Shown: piece after piece, positions 16,595 through 24,412 of the stretch
Layout of the letters: each line of letters opens with the position of its first letter
How positions within the stretch are numbered: the stretch's first letter is position 1
Source of the DNA: Lawsonibacter hominis
GTDB taxonomy: Bacteria; Bacillota; Clostridia; Oscillospirales; Oscillospiraceae
Direction of reading: 5' to 3'
Assembly (NCBI RefSeq): GCF_014287895.1
Contig: NZ_JACOPP010000014.1
Location: forward strand, 1 to 64,000
DNA: 64,000 nucleotides
Notes under the pieces: model-generated
Told to the model about the DNA's origin: nothing
Databases searched by the model: none
Seen by the model: only the letters and a program-made list of their open reading frames with translations
Translations under genes and position numbers: made by a program

Positions 16595-16680
16595 TCACTT
16601 CCATTCTGTGTGTCAGTCAAAAGGGGGGAGCGGACCGCCGCCGCAGCAGCGGCCCGCCCGCAGGAGGAGAGAGGAGGTAC

Positions 16681-17946
16681 TTATTCGTGGTGGGAGCGCT
16701 TATGACGCTCCAGATTGGCCGGCTCCATGGACAGAGCCTGGCCGCGCTCCAGACCGGCCACACCCATCAGCTCCACCTTGCGTTTGCCCTCGCGCTCGGC
16801 CTTGCAGTACTCGCACTGGCAGGTCTCCTCGTAATGCTCGGGCTCGGTGTAGGTGGTGATGACGCCCTCGTAGTTGCGCAGGATGACCTTGTGCGGCGTC
16901 TGGGAGATGACGTACTGCGGCATGACCGGGGTCTTGCCGCCGCCGCCGGGGGCGTCCACCACGAAGGTGGGCACACAGAAGCCGGAGGTATGGCCGCGCA
17001 GAGCCTCGATGATCTCAATGCCCTTGCTGACGGGGGTGCGGAAGTGCTCCAGACCCATGGACAGGTCGCACTGGTAGATGTAGTAGGGACGCACACGGAT
17101 CTTGACCAGCTCGTTGACCAGCTTCTTCATCACGTGCACGCAGTCGTTGATGCCGGCCAGCAGCACGCTCTGGTTGCCCAGGGGGATGCCGGCATCGGCC
17201 AGCATGGCGCAGGCCTTGGCGGCCTCGGGGGTGATCTCGTTGGGGTGGTTGAAGTGTGTGTTCAGCCAGATGGGGTGATACTTCTTCAGCATGTTGCACA
17301 GCTCGGGCGTGATGCGCTGGGGCAGGACCACCGGGGTACGGGAGCCGATGCGGACGATCTCCACGTGGGGGATCTCGCGCAGCTTGGCGATGATGTACTC
17401 CAGGCGCTCGTCAGAGCAGAGCAGCGCATCGCCGCCGGAGAGCAGAACGTCCCGGATGACAGGGGTGTTGCGGATGTACTCGATGGCCTGATCCACCTGA
17501 TCCACGGGCATGCCCGCGTCATGCTGGCCGGCGAAGCGGCGGCGGGTGCAGTGACGGCAGTACATGGAGCACTGGTCGGTGATCAGCAGCAGGCAGCGGT
17601 CCGGATAACGGTGGGTCAGACCGGGCGCCGGGGAGTCCTCATCCTCGTGCAGGGGGTCCAGCAGGTCGGAGTCGGCCTGGTGCAGCTCCTTGGCGGTAGG
17701 AATGGCCTGCAGCCGGACGGGATCGCGGGGATCACCGGGCTGGATCAGAGACAGATAGTAGGGGGTGATGGCCATGCGCAGGGTGCCCAGGCAGGCCTTG
17801 ACGCCCTCTTCCTCTTCGGGGGTGAGCTCCACGTACTTCTTCAGGTCCTCCAGGGTCTCGATACGGTTTTTGACTTGCCAGTGCCAGTCGTTCCACTCTT
17901 CATCAGAAACGTTGGGGAACAGGATATGGCGACGGGATTCGATCAT
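16681..17946 (-). CDS. kamA: L-lysine 2,3-aminomutase (radical SAM, PLP-dependent)
   Basis: 421 aa. Converts L-lysine to L-beta-lysine, the first step of lysine fermentation. The radical-SAM cluster motif is C126-SMY-C130-RH-C133. The PLP-binding lysine is in DAPGGGGKTPV (about 336-346). The C-terminal CQCEYCK supplies the zinc-site cysteines of clostridial LAM. Length agrees with the family (about 416 aa). It lies between kdd and kamD in the operon. Confidence 0.96.
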   Translation of the reverse strand: MIESRRHILFPNVSDEEWNDWHWQVKNRIETLEDLKKYVELTPEEEEGVKACLGTLRMAITPYYLSLIQPGDPRDPVRLQAIPTAKELHQADSDLLDPLHEDEDSPAPGLTHRYPDRCLLLITDQCSMYCRHCTRRRFAGQHDAGMPVDQVDQAIEYIRNTPVIRDVLLSGGDALLCSDERLEYIIAKLREIPHVEIVRIGSRTPVVLPQRITPELCNMLKKYHPIWLNTHFNHPNEITPEAAKACAMLADAGIPLGNQSVLLAGINDCVHVMKKLVNELVKIRVRPYYIYQCDLSMGLEHFRTPVSKGIEIIEALRGHTSGFCVPTFVVDAPGGGGKTPVMPQYVISQTPHKVILRNYEGVITTYTEPEHYEETCQCEYCKAEREGKRKVELMGVAGLERGQALSMEPANLERHKRSHHE

Positions 17947-18049
17947 AATAAGAGCACCGCCTTCTACATAATTTTGATGGACCGGGGCCGGGTCCCCGGC
18001 GCCTTACAGAGGTTCCGCCGTTTTGCGGCGGGCGGGGGATCGCGCCCCC

Positions 18050-19093
18050 TCAGACGTATTTGGCCTGGAAATAGGAGCGCAGCTTCTCGTTCTCACGCAG
18101 TTCGCTCAGGGTGATCTCCGCGTGGCCCTTGGTGTAGCCGTTGCCCACGATCATGGTCACGTCTTTGCCTACGCCCTCGGCGCCCAGAGCGGCCTTGGTG
18201 AAGGACGTGGCCATGGAGAAGAAGTAGACGGTGCCGCCGTCCCGCACGGGGAGGATGCAGCTCATCTCGCAGTTCTTCACGTTGACCACGCAGATGGACA
18301 CGTCGTATTCCTGCCCGCCGTTGGCCTCCAGCGCGGCTTCCAGTACCGCCACCGGCTCGGTGGCGCTGACCACGATGGCCTCATGGCACAGGCGCAGACG
18401 TTTGAGCAGGCGTGCGTCCTCGTTGCTGATGACCAGCGCGACTACGCGGCCGGTAGCGCCGCAGCGCTTCATGGCCTCATAGCAGCAGAGCATGCCGCTC
18501 TTGCCCGCGCCGCCCAGGATGAGAACGCTGTCGCCCCGGTTGACCAGCTTGCGGGTCTGGGCGGGGGCGCCGGCCACGTCCAGGGCGGCCAGAGCCAGTT
18601 CCTCGCTCATGTCGTCGGGAAGCTTGGCGTACAGGCCGGACTCGAACAGGATGGCCTGGGCATCCACCTCCACCCGGTCAATATCCTGGTGGATCGCGAG
18701 GATCTTGTTAATCTTCAGGGGGGTCATGGACAGGGAGACCAGAGAGGCGATGCGGTCGCCCTCCTTCAGGTCGATCTTCCCCTTCAGATCGTCGCCCAGC
18801 TGGGCGACCGTACCCATAAACATGCCGCCGGAGCCGGTAACGGGGTTTTGCTGCTTGCCGCGCTCCGCCACGATCTCCAGGATCTTGGCTCCGATTTTCT
18901 CATCGTCGTGTCCGGCCTCGTTGGCGATCTGGGTAAAGGAAGCCGAGTCGATGTTCAGGGCGGAGACGTTCACCAGGATCTCGTTGGAGTAGATCTCGTC
19001 CATATTGTTATCGATACGGTAGGCCGCCTGGGTCAGGACGCCCTTGGGCTCGATGACCCGGTGAGAGCCGTACCGATTGCCTTTTTTCTGCAT
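18050..19093 (-). CDS. kdd: L-erythro-3,5-diaminohexanoate dehydrogenase, copy A (promoter-distal)
   Basis: 347 aa. Oxidatively deaminates 3,5-diaminohexanoate to 3-keto-5-aminohexanoate with NAD+. The nucleotide-binding motif is VLILGGAGKSGMLC (about 175-188). The N-terminus MQKKGNRYGSHRVIEPKGVL is conserved with copy B next door. The two copies are the same length and by eye roughly 70 percent identical, with the largest differences around residues 70-100 and 185-240. GGGAGGTGGACCC precedes the ATG. Which copy is the main enzyme cannot be told; both look intact. Confidence 0.92.
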   Translation of the reverse strand: MQKKGNRYGSHRVIEPKGVLTQAAYRIDNNMDEIYSNEILVNVSALNIDSASFTQIANEAGHDDEKIGAKILEIVAERGKQQNPVTGSGGMFMGTVAQLGDDLKGKIDLKEGDRIASLVSLSMTPLKINKILAIHQDIDRVEVDAQAILFESGLYAKLPDDMSEELALAALDVAGAPAQTRKLVNRGDSVLILGGAGKSGMLCCYEAMKRCGATGRVVALVISNEDARLLKRLRLCHEAIVVSATEPVAVLEAALEANGGQEYDVSICVVNVKNCEMSCILPVRDGGTVYFFSMATSFTKAALGAEGVGKDVTMIVGNGYTKGHAEITLSELRENEKLRSYFQAKYV

Positions 19094-19152
19094 GGGTCCA
19101 CCTCCCGCTTGGAAGGGAGCGGGCCGCGGCCCGCTCCCCCGTATCTTGTTGA

Positions 19153-20196
19153 TTAGATGTACTTCTCCTCGAACAGCTTGCGGATCTTGGCATTCTCCCG
19201 CAGCACGTTCAGGGTGATCTCGGCGTGGTTCTTGGTGTAGCCGTTGCCCACGATCATGGTCACGTCCTTGCCGATGCCCTCGGCGCCCAGAGCGGCCTTG
19301 GTGAAGGAGGTGGCCATGGAGAAGAAGTAGACCAGACCGTCGTCGCGGACAGGCAGGATGGCGGCCATTTCGCAGTTCTCAATGTTCACGCAGCAGATGG
19401 AGATATCGTACTCCTTGCCGCCGGTGATGGCCAGAGCGGCCTCCATGACCTCGACGGGCTTGGTGCAGTCGGCCACGATCACGTCGGTGTAGACGCCCAG
19501 GTCGATCAGACCCTGGACCTGCTTGGGATTGCGGACAACGCCGACGACCTTGCCGTTGGGGCCGACCTTCTTGAGCGCCTCGTAAGCGCACAGAACGCCG
19601 GACTTGCCGTTGGCGCCCAGGATCAGCACATCGTCGCCCTCCTTGGGCAGCTTGCGGGCCTGCGCGGGAGCGCCGGCCACGTCCAGGGCGGCCAGGGCCA
19701 GAGGCTCGCTCATATCGTCGGGCATCTTGGCGTAGATGCCGCTCTCGAACAGAATGGCCTGAGCGTCCACGTCCACACGGTCGATCTCCTTGTGGATGGC
19801 CTTGATCTTGTTGATCTTCAGGGGGGTCAGGGAGAGGGAGACCAGGGAGACGACCTTGTCCCCCTCCTTCAGATCGATTTTGCCCTTCAGATCGTCGCCG
19901 ATCTTGGCCACGTTGCCCATGAACATGCCGCCGGAACCGGTGACGGGATTCTGCTGCTTGCCGCGCTCGGATACGATGCCCATGATCATTTCGCCGATCT
20001 TCTGCTCGTCCCCGCCGCAGGCGTCGGAGATCTGAGTGAAGGAGGCGGAGTCGATGTTCAGGGCGGTCACATTGCACAGGATCTCATTGGAGTAGATCTC
20101 GTCCATGTTGTTGTCGATTTTGTAAGCCGCCTGGGTCAGAACGCCCTTGGGCTCAATGACGCGGTGGGTGCCGTACTTGTTGCCTTTTTTCTGCAT
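19153..20196 (-). CDS. kdd: L-erythro-3,5-diaminohexanoate dehydrogenase, copy B (promoter-proximal)
   Basis: 347 aa from the ATG at 20196, chosen because AGGAGGAATTTACT lies just upstream; an in-frame ATG seven codons earlier has no such site. The Rossmann motif is VLILGANGKSGVLC (about 175-188). Same reaction as copy A; the tandem pair is 59 bases apart in the same orientation, pointing to gene duplication. It is the second gene after kce in the transcript, and separated from kce by a repeat-rich gap of about 250 bases. Confidence 0.93.
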   Translation of the reverse strand: MQKKGNKYGTHRVIEPKGVLTQAAYKIDNNMDEIYSNEILCNVTALNIDSASFTQISDACGGDEQKIGEMIMGIVSERGKQQNPVTGSGGMFMGNVAKIGDDLKGKIDLKEGDKVVSLVSLSLTPLKINKIKAIHKEIDRVDVDAQAILFESGIYAKMPDDMSEPLALAALDVAGAPAQARKLPKEGDDVLILGANGKSGVLCAYEALKKVGPNGKVVGVVRNPKQVQGLIDLGVYTDVIVADCTKPVEVMEAALAITGGKEYDISICCVNIENCEMAAILPVRDDGLVYFFSMATSFTKAALGAEGIGKDVTMIVGNGYTKNHAEITLNVLRENAKIRKLFEEKYI

Positions 20197-20241
20197 AGTA
20201 AATTCCTCCTGCTTCAATTGTTCGGTCTGTGGGATAGTTCG

Positions 20242-20446
20242 GGTTGGGGAGAATTGGGTCTGTGCGTTGGTTGGGGAGATTGGGTCTGTGCGCTGCGTTT
20301 GGTTGGGGAGTTTTTGCCTGGTTGGGGAGATCGGGTTTCCAGCTTGGGAAATCGGGTTTTCGGTTGGGGAGATTGGGGTTCCAGTTTGGGAAATAAGGGA
20401 TTCCAGGTTGGGGAGTGTTTTGTGGGTGCGGTTGGGAAATTCCCGT
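20242..20446. repeat. Degenerate tandem repeat array, core GGTTGGGGAG
   Basis: Six exact copies of GGTTGGGGAG start at 20242, 20269, 20301, 20320, 20362 and 20406, with degenerate copies (GCTTGGGAAAT, GTTTGGGAAAT, GGTTGGGAAAT) in between. Unit size is about 19-32 bases. The + strand is G-rich with many GGG/GGGG runs; the kce-kdd mRNA therefore carries a C-rich repeat. It occupies the kce-kdd gap and is not coding in the operon direction. Confidence 0.85.
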
Positions 20447-20449
20447 GGA

Positions 20450-21271
20450 TTACTTGTTCAGCGACAGGATCGCGCGGGCCTCGTCGGGGGTGGCGATCTC
20501 GCGGCCCAGTTCCCTGGCCAGGCGCACGACCTTTTCCACCAGCTGGCCGTTGCTCTTGGCGGGAACGCCGCGGGAAAGGTTCAGGTTGTCCTCAAAGCCG
20601 ACCCGGACGTTGCCGCCCATGGCGATCGCGGCGGCGGCCAGCGTAAAGGCGTTGCGGCCGATGCCGGTGGCGGTCCAGGTGGAGCCGGCGGGGATCATCT
20701 TGACCAGATAATCCAGGTGGCCCGGCGTGGCGGGGGTGCAGCCGGGAACGCCCAGCACGAAGTTGAACTGCATGGGCGCGCCGGGGACCTGCCCCTTCTT
20801 GGCCATGGTCAGGATGGTGTCCAGATGGCCGATCTCAAAGCACTCGTATTCGGGCTTGATGTTGTTTTCCAGCATCCGCTTGCCGAACGCGCGCATGGTG
20901 GGCATGTCGTTGACAAAGATATCGTCGCCGAAGTTGCAGGTGCCGCAGTCCAGGGTAGCCATCTCGGGGAAGAGCTCGGTGGGCTGCAGGCGCTCCTCCG
21001 GGGTCATGCCGGTGGCACCGCCGGTGGAGGGAATCAGAATGACGCCGGGGCAGGCTTCCCGGATGGCGTCCATAATGACGCGGAAGCGCTCCTTGTCCTG
21101 CGTGGGGGTCCCGTCGTCCCAGCGGACGTGGACGTGGATGATGGCCGCGCCGGCATCGAAGGCGCTCTTGGCCTCACGCACCATCTCTTCGATGGTATAG
21201 GGGACGGCAGGATTCTGCTCCTTGGTGACCTCTGCGCCGCAGATGGCCGCTGTAATGATGAGCTTTTCCAT
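20450..21271 (-). CDS. kce: 3-keto-5-aminohexanoate cleavage enzyme
   Basis: 273 aa. Condenses 3-keto-5-aminohexanoate with acetyl-CoA to give 3-aminobutyryl-CoA and acetoacetate. The zinc-binding HVHVR (H46, H48) is present and a Glu in GFEDNL (about 227) completes the site known from Kce structures (BKACE family, formerly DUF849). The start is the ATG at 21271 with GGAGGAGGTATTTT upstream. First gene after the promoter and lysine riboswitch, so it defines the 5' end of the operon. Confidence 0.95.
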   Translation of the reverse strand: MEKLIITAAICGAEVTKEQNPAVPYTIEEMVREAKSAFDAGAAIIHVHVRWDDGTPTQDKERFRVIMDAIREACPGVILIPSTGGATGMTPEERLQPTELFPEMATLDCGTCNFGDDIFVNDMPTMRAFGKRMLENNIKPEYECFEIGHLDTILTMAKKGQVPGAPMQFNFVLGVPGCTPATPGHLDYLVKMIPAGSTWTATGIGRNAFTLAAAAIAMGGNVRVGFEDNLNLSRGVPAKSNGQLVEKVVRLARELGREIATPDEARAILSLNK

Positions 21272-21350
21272 AAAATACCTCCTCCAAAAAAGTACGCGCC
21301 GACCCGTCTGGAAAAAAACCGACGGGACAGCGCTCCACAAAAACAAAAAA

Positions 21351-21403
21351 CGCTATTTATGACCAACAGGACCGTGCTTCGGCTCTGTCCGTCATAAATA
21401 GCG
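21351..21403 (-). terminator. Riboswitch-controlled intrinsic terminator of the lysine operon
   Basis: Minus-strand arms CGCTATTTATGAC (21403-21391) and GTCATAAATAGCG (21363-21351) are perfectly complementary (13 bp), enclose a smaller hairpin, and are followed by TTTTTTGTTTTT (21350-21339). The 5' arm contains the whole 3' strand of aptamer helix P1, so the two structures exclude each other. Confidence 0.9.
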
Positions 21404-21567
21404 CTTCATGTTACTCATGACAATCCGTAAGCGCTGGGCCCACGGCTCAGGGGGAGGGTTGTACGGTACGCGTCCCCCTTCGGCGGCGCACACATTCACA
21501 GGCCGCATCGGGCTCGCCCGCCCTTGCCATCGTGCCTGTTACCTTGTGCTCCGCGCCTCTATCCATG
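21391..21567 (-). promoter_or_regulatory. Lysine riboswitch (L box), predicted ON switch
   Basis: On the minus strand: P1 CATGGATAG (21567-21559) with CTATTTATG (21401-21393), 9 bp with two G-U pairs; the conserved AGAGGCGC after P1 (21560-21553); GCCGAAG (21484-21478) before a GGGGG/CCCCC arm; and a last hairpin TTGTCATGAGTAACATGAAG ahead of GCGCTAT. These match L-box landmarks in order. Because the P1 3' strand is also the terminator 5' arm, and no intervening anti-terminator is seen, ligand binding should block termination. That fits a catabolic operon; classical biosynthetic L boxes are OFF switches. Confidence 0.88.
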
Positions 21568-21593
21568 CATGTTATTTACTTGTTTACGAAGTC

Positions 21594-21622
21594 AATATAT
21601 CCCAAAGCATGGTATTTGTCAA
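21594..21622 (-). promoter_or_regulatory. Promoter of the kce-kdd-kdd-kamA-kamD-kamE operon
   Basis: On the minus strand TTGACA (21622-21617), 17-bp spacer, TATATT (21599-21594). Transcription would start near 21587, about 20 bases before riboswitch P1. A 10-base palindrome ACAAATTTGT lies just upstream of the -35. Confidence 0.85.
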
Positions 21623-21671
21623 CACTTTTTTTGTACAAATTTGTGCTGAAAAAATTGACAGAAAAAACGAA

Positions 21672-23159
21672 CTACAGGTCGGCCTGGAACAGCTCCATCA
21701 GCTCCGGGTCCAGCTTCAAAAGGCGGCATACCCGCAGGGCGTCCCGGGGGCAGGGCGCTCCCGGAGGGGCGGGCAGCAGGCGGTAATCCATCCGGCGGGC
21801 GATGCGGCGGCGGGGGTCGTCATGCTCGTCCCCGTCGATCTCCCGTACCAGCCCGGCCACCTGATAGTGGGCGGTGGCCACGTCGGACACGCCGTCGTAG
21901 TGGGTGGTCATCAGGGCCACGCAGTCCAGGGTGCCCAGGTGGCGCACCAGGGCGCGGGCCAGGGCGGCCCCCTCCTGAGGGTTGGTGCCCCGGGCAAACT
22001 CGTCCAGCGCCACAAAGAAGAAGCTGCCCCGGGTGTGCTGGAGCAGGCGGTCCAGCAGGTGGACCTCCTTGCCGAAGGAGGACAGGCCGCCCGCGCCGGG
22101 GCCGCTGTCCGCCAGAATGAGGGACACATGGTGGAACAGGGGCAGGCGGGCCTCCTCCGCGAAGACGAAAAAGCCGCACTGAAACAGGAGCAGGGAGAGC
22201 ACCACGGAGCGCAGGGAGACCGTCTTGCCGCCCATATTGGCGCCGGTGATCACGGTGCAGCCCTTGTTCAGTTCCAGATCCAGCGGGGTAAAGGCTTCCC
22301 CGCGGGCAAGCAGGTCTTCGGCCACCTGGGGGTGGCGCAGGCCGCGCAGGGTGATGGAGCCGTCCCGGGAGAACACGGGGCGGCGGCAGCCGTACCGCCG
22401 GGCCAGCTTGGTCTTGGCGAAGATCAGGTCCAGACGTCCCAGCGCGTCCATGTTGGCCAGAAAGTCCGCCTTATATTCCATCAGTTTGCAGGTCAGGTCC
22501 CGGCGCACCAGCAGCTCCAGCTGGTCCTCCCGCACGGCCAGCTCCCGCCGCTGCTCCAGAAGGGCGGGCTTTTCCGCCTCCGAGGCGGCGCGGATGGTCT
22601 TTTCCAGCCTGGCCTTCTGCTCGCGCAGGGGGCCGAGACCGGGGTGGTAGGAGCTCAGCACCGAAAAGGCGGGAAGGCGGCGGCCGTCCGGGTCCACCAG
22701 GGCGAGGGCCGCGTCCATGGGAGGGAACGCGATCCCGGCAAAGGGGGGCAGGGCCGCGTAGGCCTGCTGCACCTGCTCCAGCGTGACCAGGAAATGTTTG
22801 ATCTCAAACAGCTCCACCAGGTCAAAAGGGTTGCCGGGGTCCCGGTCGAAGCTGCCGCGGATATCATGGAACAGGGGCAGGCAGCGGGTCACGCCGCACA
22901 GGGGGGGCTCCTTGGGCCGGACGGCCTTGGGCGCGTCGCAGCAGCAGGGCTGCTCCTCCGGCTCGGGGAGCTGCTTGGCGTCCCAGAGCGAGAGGGAGAG
23001 GGCCAGATTGTCCAGCTCGTCGGCCAGGGCGGCTTCCTCCCCGGGGCCGTACCACCGGGGGGCGCGGGCGGCGGCGCGGCCGAAGGGGGACAGGGGGACC
23101 AGCCGGTCCAGCACCCATTGCAGGCCGGAATGTTCGCGCAGCTCGTGAGTCAGTTCCAT
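21672..23159 (-). CDS. kamC: MutS-like ATPase of lysine/ornithine aminomutase operons (KamC-like)
   Basis: 495 aa. The C-terminal half is a MutS ABC-type ATPase: Walker A ITGANMGGKTVSLRS (about 311-325), Walker B/D-loop FFFVALDEFARGTNP (about 390-404), and a MutS-like core before it (about 215-260, with a coiled helix pair). No mismatch-recognition domain is present, so it is not a repair MutS. Such proteins are found beside kamDE and oraSE in clostridia and fusobacteria, probably acting on the B12-dependent mutase; that role is inference. The true start is the ATG at 23159 with GGAGGAG upstream, two bases after the preceding gene; the frame is open further 5' only by chance. Confidence 0.75.
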   Translation of the reverse strand: MELTHELREHSGLQWVLDRLVPLSPFGRAAARAPRWYGPGEEAALADELDNLALSLSLWDAKQLPEPEEQPCCCDAPKAVRPKEPPLCGVTRCLPLFHDIRGSFDRDPGNPFDLVELFEIKHFLVTLEQVQQAYAALPPFAGIAFPPMDAALALVDPDGRRLPAFSVLSSYHPGLGPLREQKARLEKTIRAASEAEKPALLEQRRELAVREDQLELLVRRDLTCKLMEYKADFLANMDALGRLDLIFAKTKLARRYGCRRPVFSRDGSITLRGLRHPQVAEDLLARGEAFTPLDLELNKGCTVITGANMGGKTVSLRSVVLSLLLFQCGFFVFAEEARLPLFHHVSLILADSGPGAGGLSSFGKEVHLLDRLLQHTRGSFFFVALDEFARGTNPQEGAALARALVRHLGTLDCVALMTTHYDGVSDVATAHYQVAGLVREIDGDEHDDPRRRIARRMDYRLLPAPPGAPCPRDALRVCRLLKLDPELMELFQADL

Positions 23160-23161
23160 GG

Positions 23162-24175
23162 TTACTCCTCCTTCACGTTCACCACCGGCAGGTCCAGGAC
23201 CCGCCGGAGGGCGGAGACGAATTGATCGGGATCGAAATGCCAGCCGTAGGCCGACCAGGGATTGGCCGCCACGGCGGCGATGGTCAGCTCCCGCCGCACC
23301 GCCAGGGCGCCGCCGGAGCGGAGGAACAGATCCCAGGCCGCCCGTCCGGCCAGCACGTGGGTGGCGTCGGCCGCCACCAGGGTCAGGGGCGCGCCCCGGC
23401 GGGCCAGGGTCTTGAGCAGCGGGTCGGTGATCCCGCCCGCCGCCCACAGCACGCAGCGCCGGCGGGGCAGCTTGTTCCAGCGGGGGGCGCCGGCCTCGTC
23501 CAGAGGCAGCTCCAGCGGCGCGCCCTCGGGCGTGAACAGGGCAAAGCGGGACGCGCAGGCGTCCAGCGCGGCGCAGAGGGCGGGGTGCTCCGGGCGGCGG
23601 CTGGCAAACAGGGCGCAGGTGTGGGCGGTCTCGGCCACCACAAGGTCCATGTCCCGGTCCAGCGAAGCGCCGGTACACAAAAGCGCGGCGCCCTCGATCC
23701 CGGCCCCGGCCAGCGACTTGCGCCCGGCGGCCCCGTCGATGAGCACCCGGTCCGCCCCCAGGGATGCAAATACCTCGCACAGTGGCGGCAGCTGCCCGGC
23801 GGCGGAGGGTCCGGCCAGCTGGATATACCCGTCGGACAGGGCGCGGAAGACGCCCACCTCGCCCAGCGGGGTCATCACGTCGGTCAGGCGGGCCACTTCC
23901 ACCGTCACGTCGCACAGCGGCAGCATGCCCCGGGCCGTGGCGAACAGGTCGCCGGCTTTGATGTACAGGTCGGGCTTTTCCGTGCCCGTCACCAGGTCGG
24001 TGCCTTCGCCGTCCCGGCCCACCGAGGTCAGGCCCAGGCACTCCTCCTCCAGCTCCGCCATCAGGCGGCGCATGGCGGTGGTCTTCCCCGCGTTCTTGCA
24101 CAGCCCGATCACCGTTACCGGGGACGCGTCCCCCACCAGGGGGGCCAGGAGCTTTTTCAAAAAATGCACCTCCAT
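23162..24175 (-). CDS. kamB: P-loop protein of the lysine aminomutase cluster (KamB-like)
   Basis: 337 aa from the ATG at 24175. A P-loop VTVIGLCKNAGKTTAM (about 20-35) opens a nucleotide-binding domain; LIDGAAGRKS (about 145-154) may be a Walker B region. It is coupled to the MutS-like gene (stop two bases before the next ATG) and forms a two-gene unit directly upstream of the riboswitch operon. Location and partner suggest the accessory KamB of lysine mutase operons; the biochemical role, perhaps reactivation of KamDE, is not known to me. The start region sits in a hairpin-rich leader, so an upstream start is not excluded. Confidence 0.68.
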   Translation of the reverse strand: MEVHFLKKLLAPLVGDASPVTVIGLCKNAGKTTAMRRLMAELEEECLGLTSVGRDGEGTDLVTGTEKPDLYIKAGDLFATARGMLPLCDVTVEVARLTDVMTPLGEVGVFRALSDGYIQLAGPSAAGQLPPLCEVFASLGADRVLIDGAAGRKSLAGAGIEGAALLCTGASLDRDMDLVVAETAHTCALFASRRPEHPALCAALDACASRFALFTPEGAPLELPLDEAGAPRWNKLPRRRCVLWAAGGITDPLLKTLARRGAPLTLVAADATHVLAGRAAWDLFLRSGGALAVRRELTIAAVAANPWSAYGWHFDPDQFVSALRRVLDLPVVNVKEE

Positions 24176-24176
24176 C

Positions 24177-24223
24177 GCGCAGGAAATCCTGCGCCGTTCG
24201 CCGGCATGGCGCGCCATGCCGGC
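24177..24223 (-). promoter_or_regulatory. Two palindromes in the kamB leader
   Basis: GCGCAGGA-AA-TCCTGCGC (24177-24194) ends one base before the kamB ATG and would hide the only Shine-Dalgarno-like AGGA. Next to it, 24200-24223 is a perfect 24-bp palindrome with half-site GCCGGCATGGCG. They could tune kamB translation or bind a protein. Confidence 0.45.
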
Positions 24224-24374
24224 GGAAATACGCATTGCGGCCGTGGCCGAATCCGATCCGGACGGTTCCAAAGGGCCGTTCGACCCCAGCGCGGTTGATT
24301 CAACAGAGAGTATTATAGAAGCCTTTGGACGATTCTGTCAATGGGGGGTCGCGTTTCCGCCGGGCGCCCCCAGA

Positions 24375-24412
24375 AAACAACAGAGCCGGGGCCCGTTCCG
24401 GCCGCCGGCTCT
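24375..24412 (-). terminator. Weak terminator behind the XRE gene
   Basis: AGAGCCGG (24382-24389) pairs with CCGGCTCT (24405-24412) with GGCC/GGCC inside; the minus strand then reads TGTTGTTTTC. Confidence 0.5.

Noticed and set aside
20242..20446. Coding sequence through the GGTTGGGGAG repeats
   Set aside because: An open frame exists on the + strand, but it runs antisense to the operon, has no ribosome binding site and its translation is simple Gly/Trp repeats.
21351..21567. Reading the kce leader as a classical OFF lysine riboswitch
   Set aside because: An OFF switch needs an anti-terminator that pairs with the terminator 5' arm when lysine is absent. Here that arm is P1 itself and no such sequence was seen.
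23160..24101. An 809-residue version of the MutS-like protein starting at 24101
   Set aside because: The first 314 residues lie in the wrong frame of the P-loop gene and are Pro/Arg/Gly noise; the ATG at 23159 has its own GGAGGAG.
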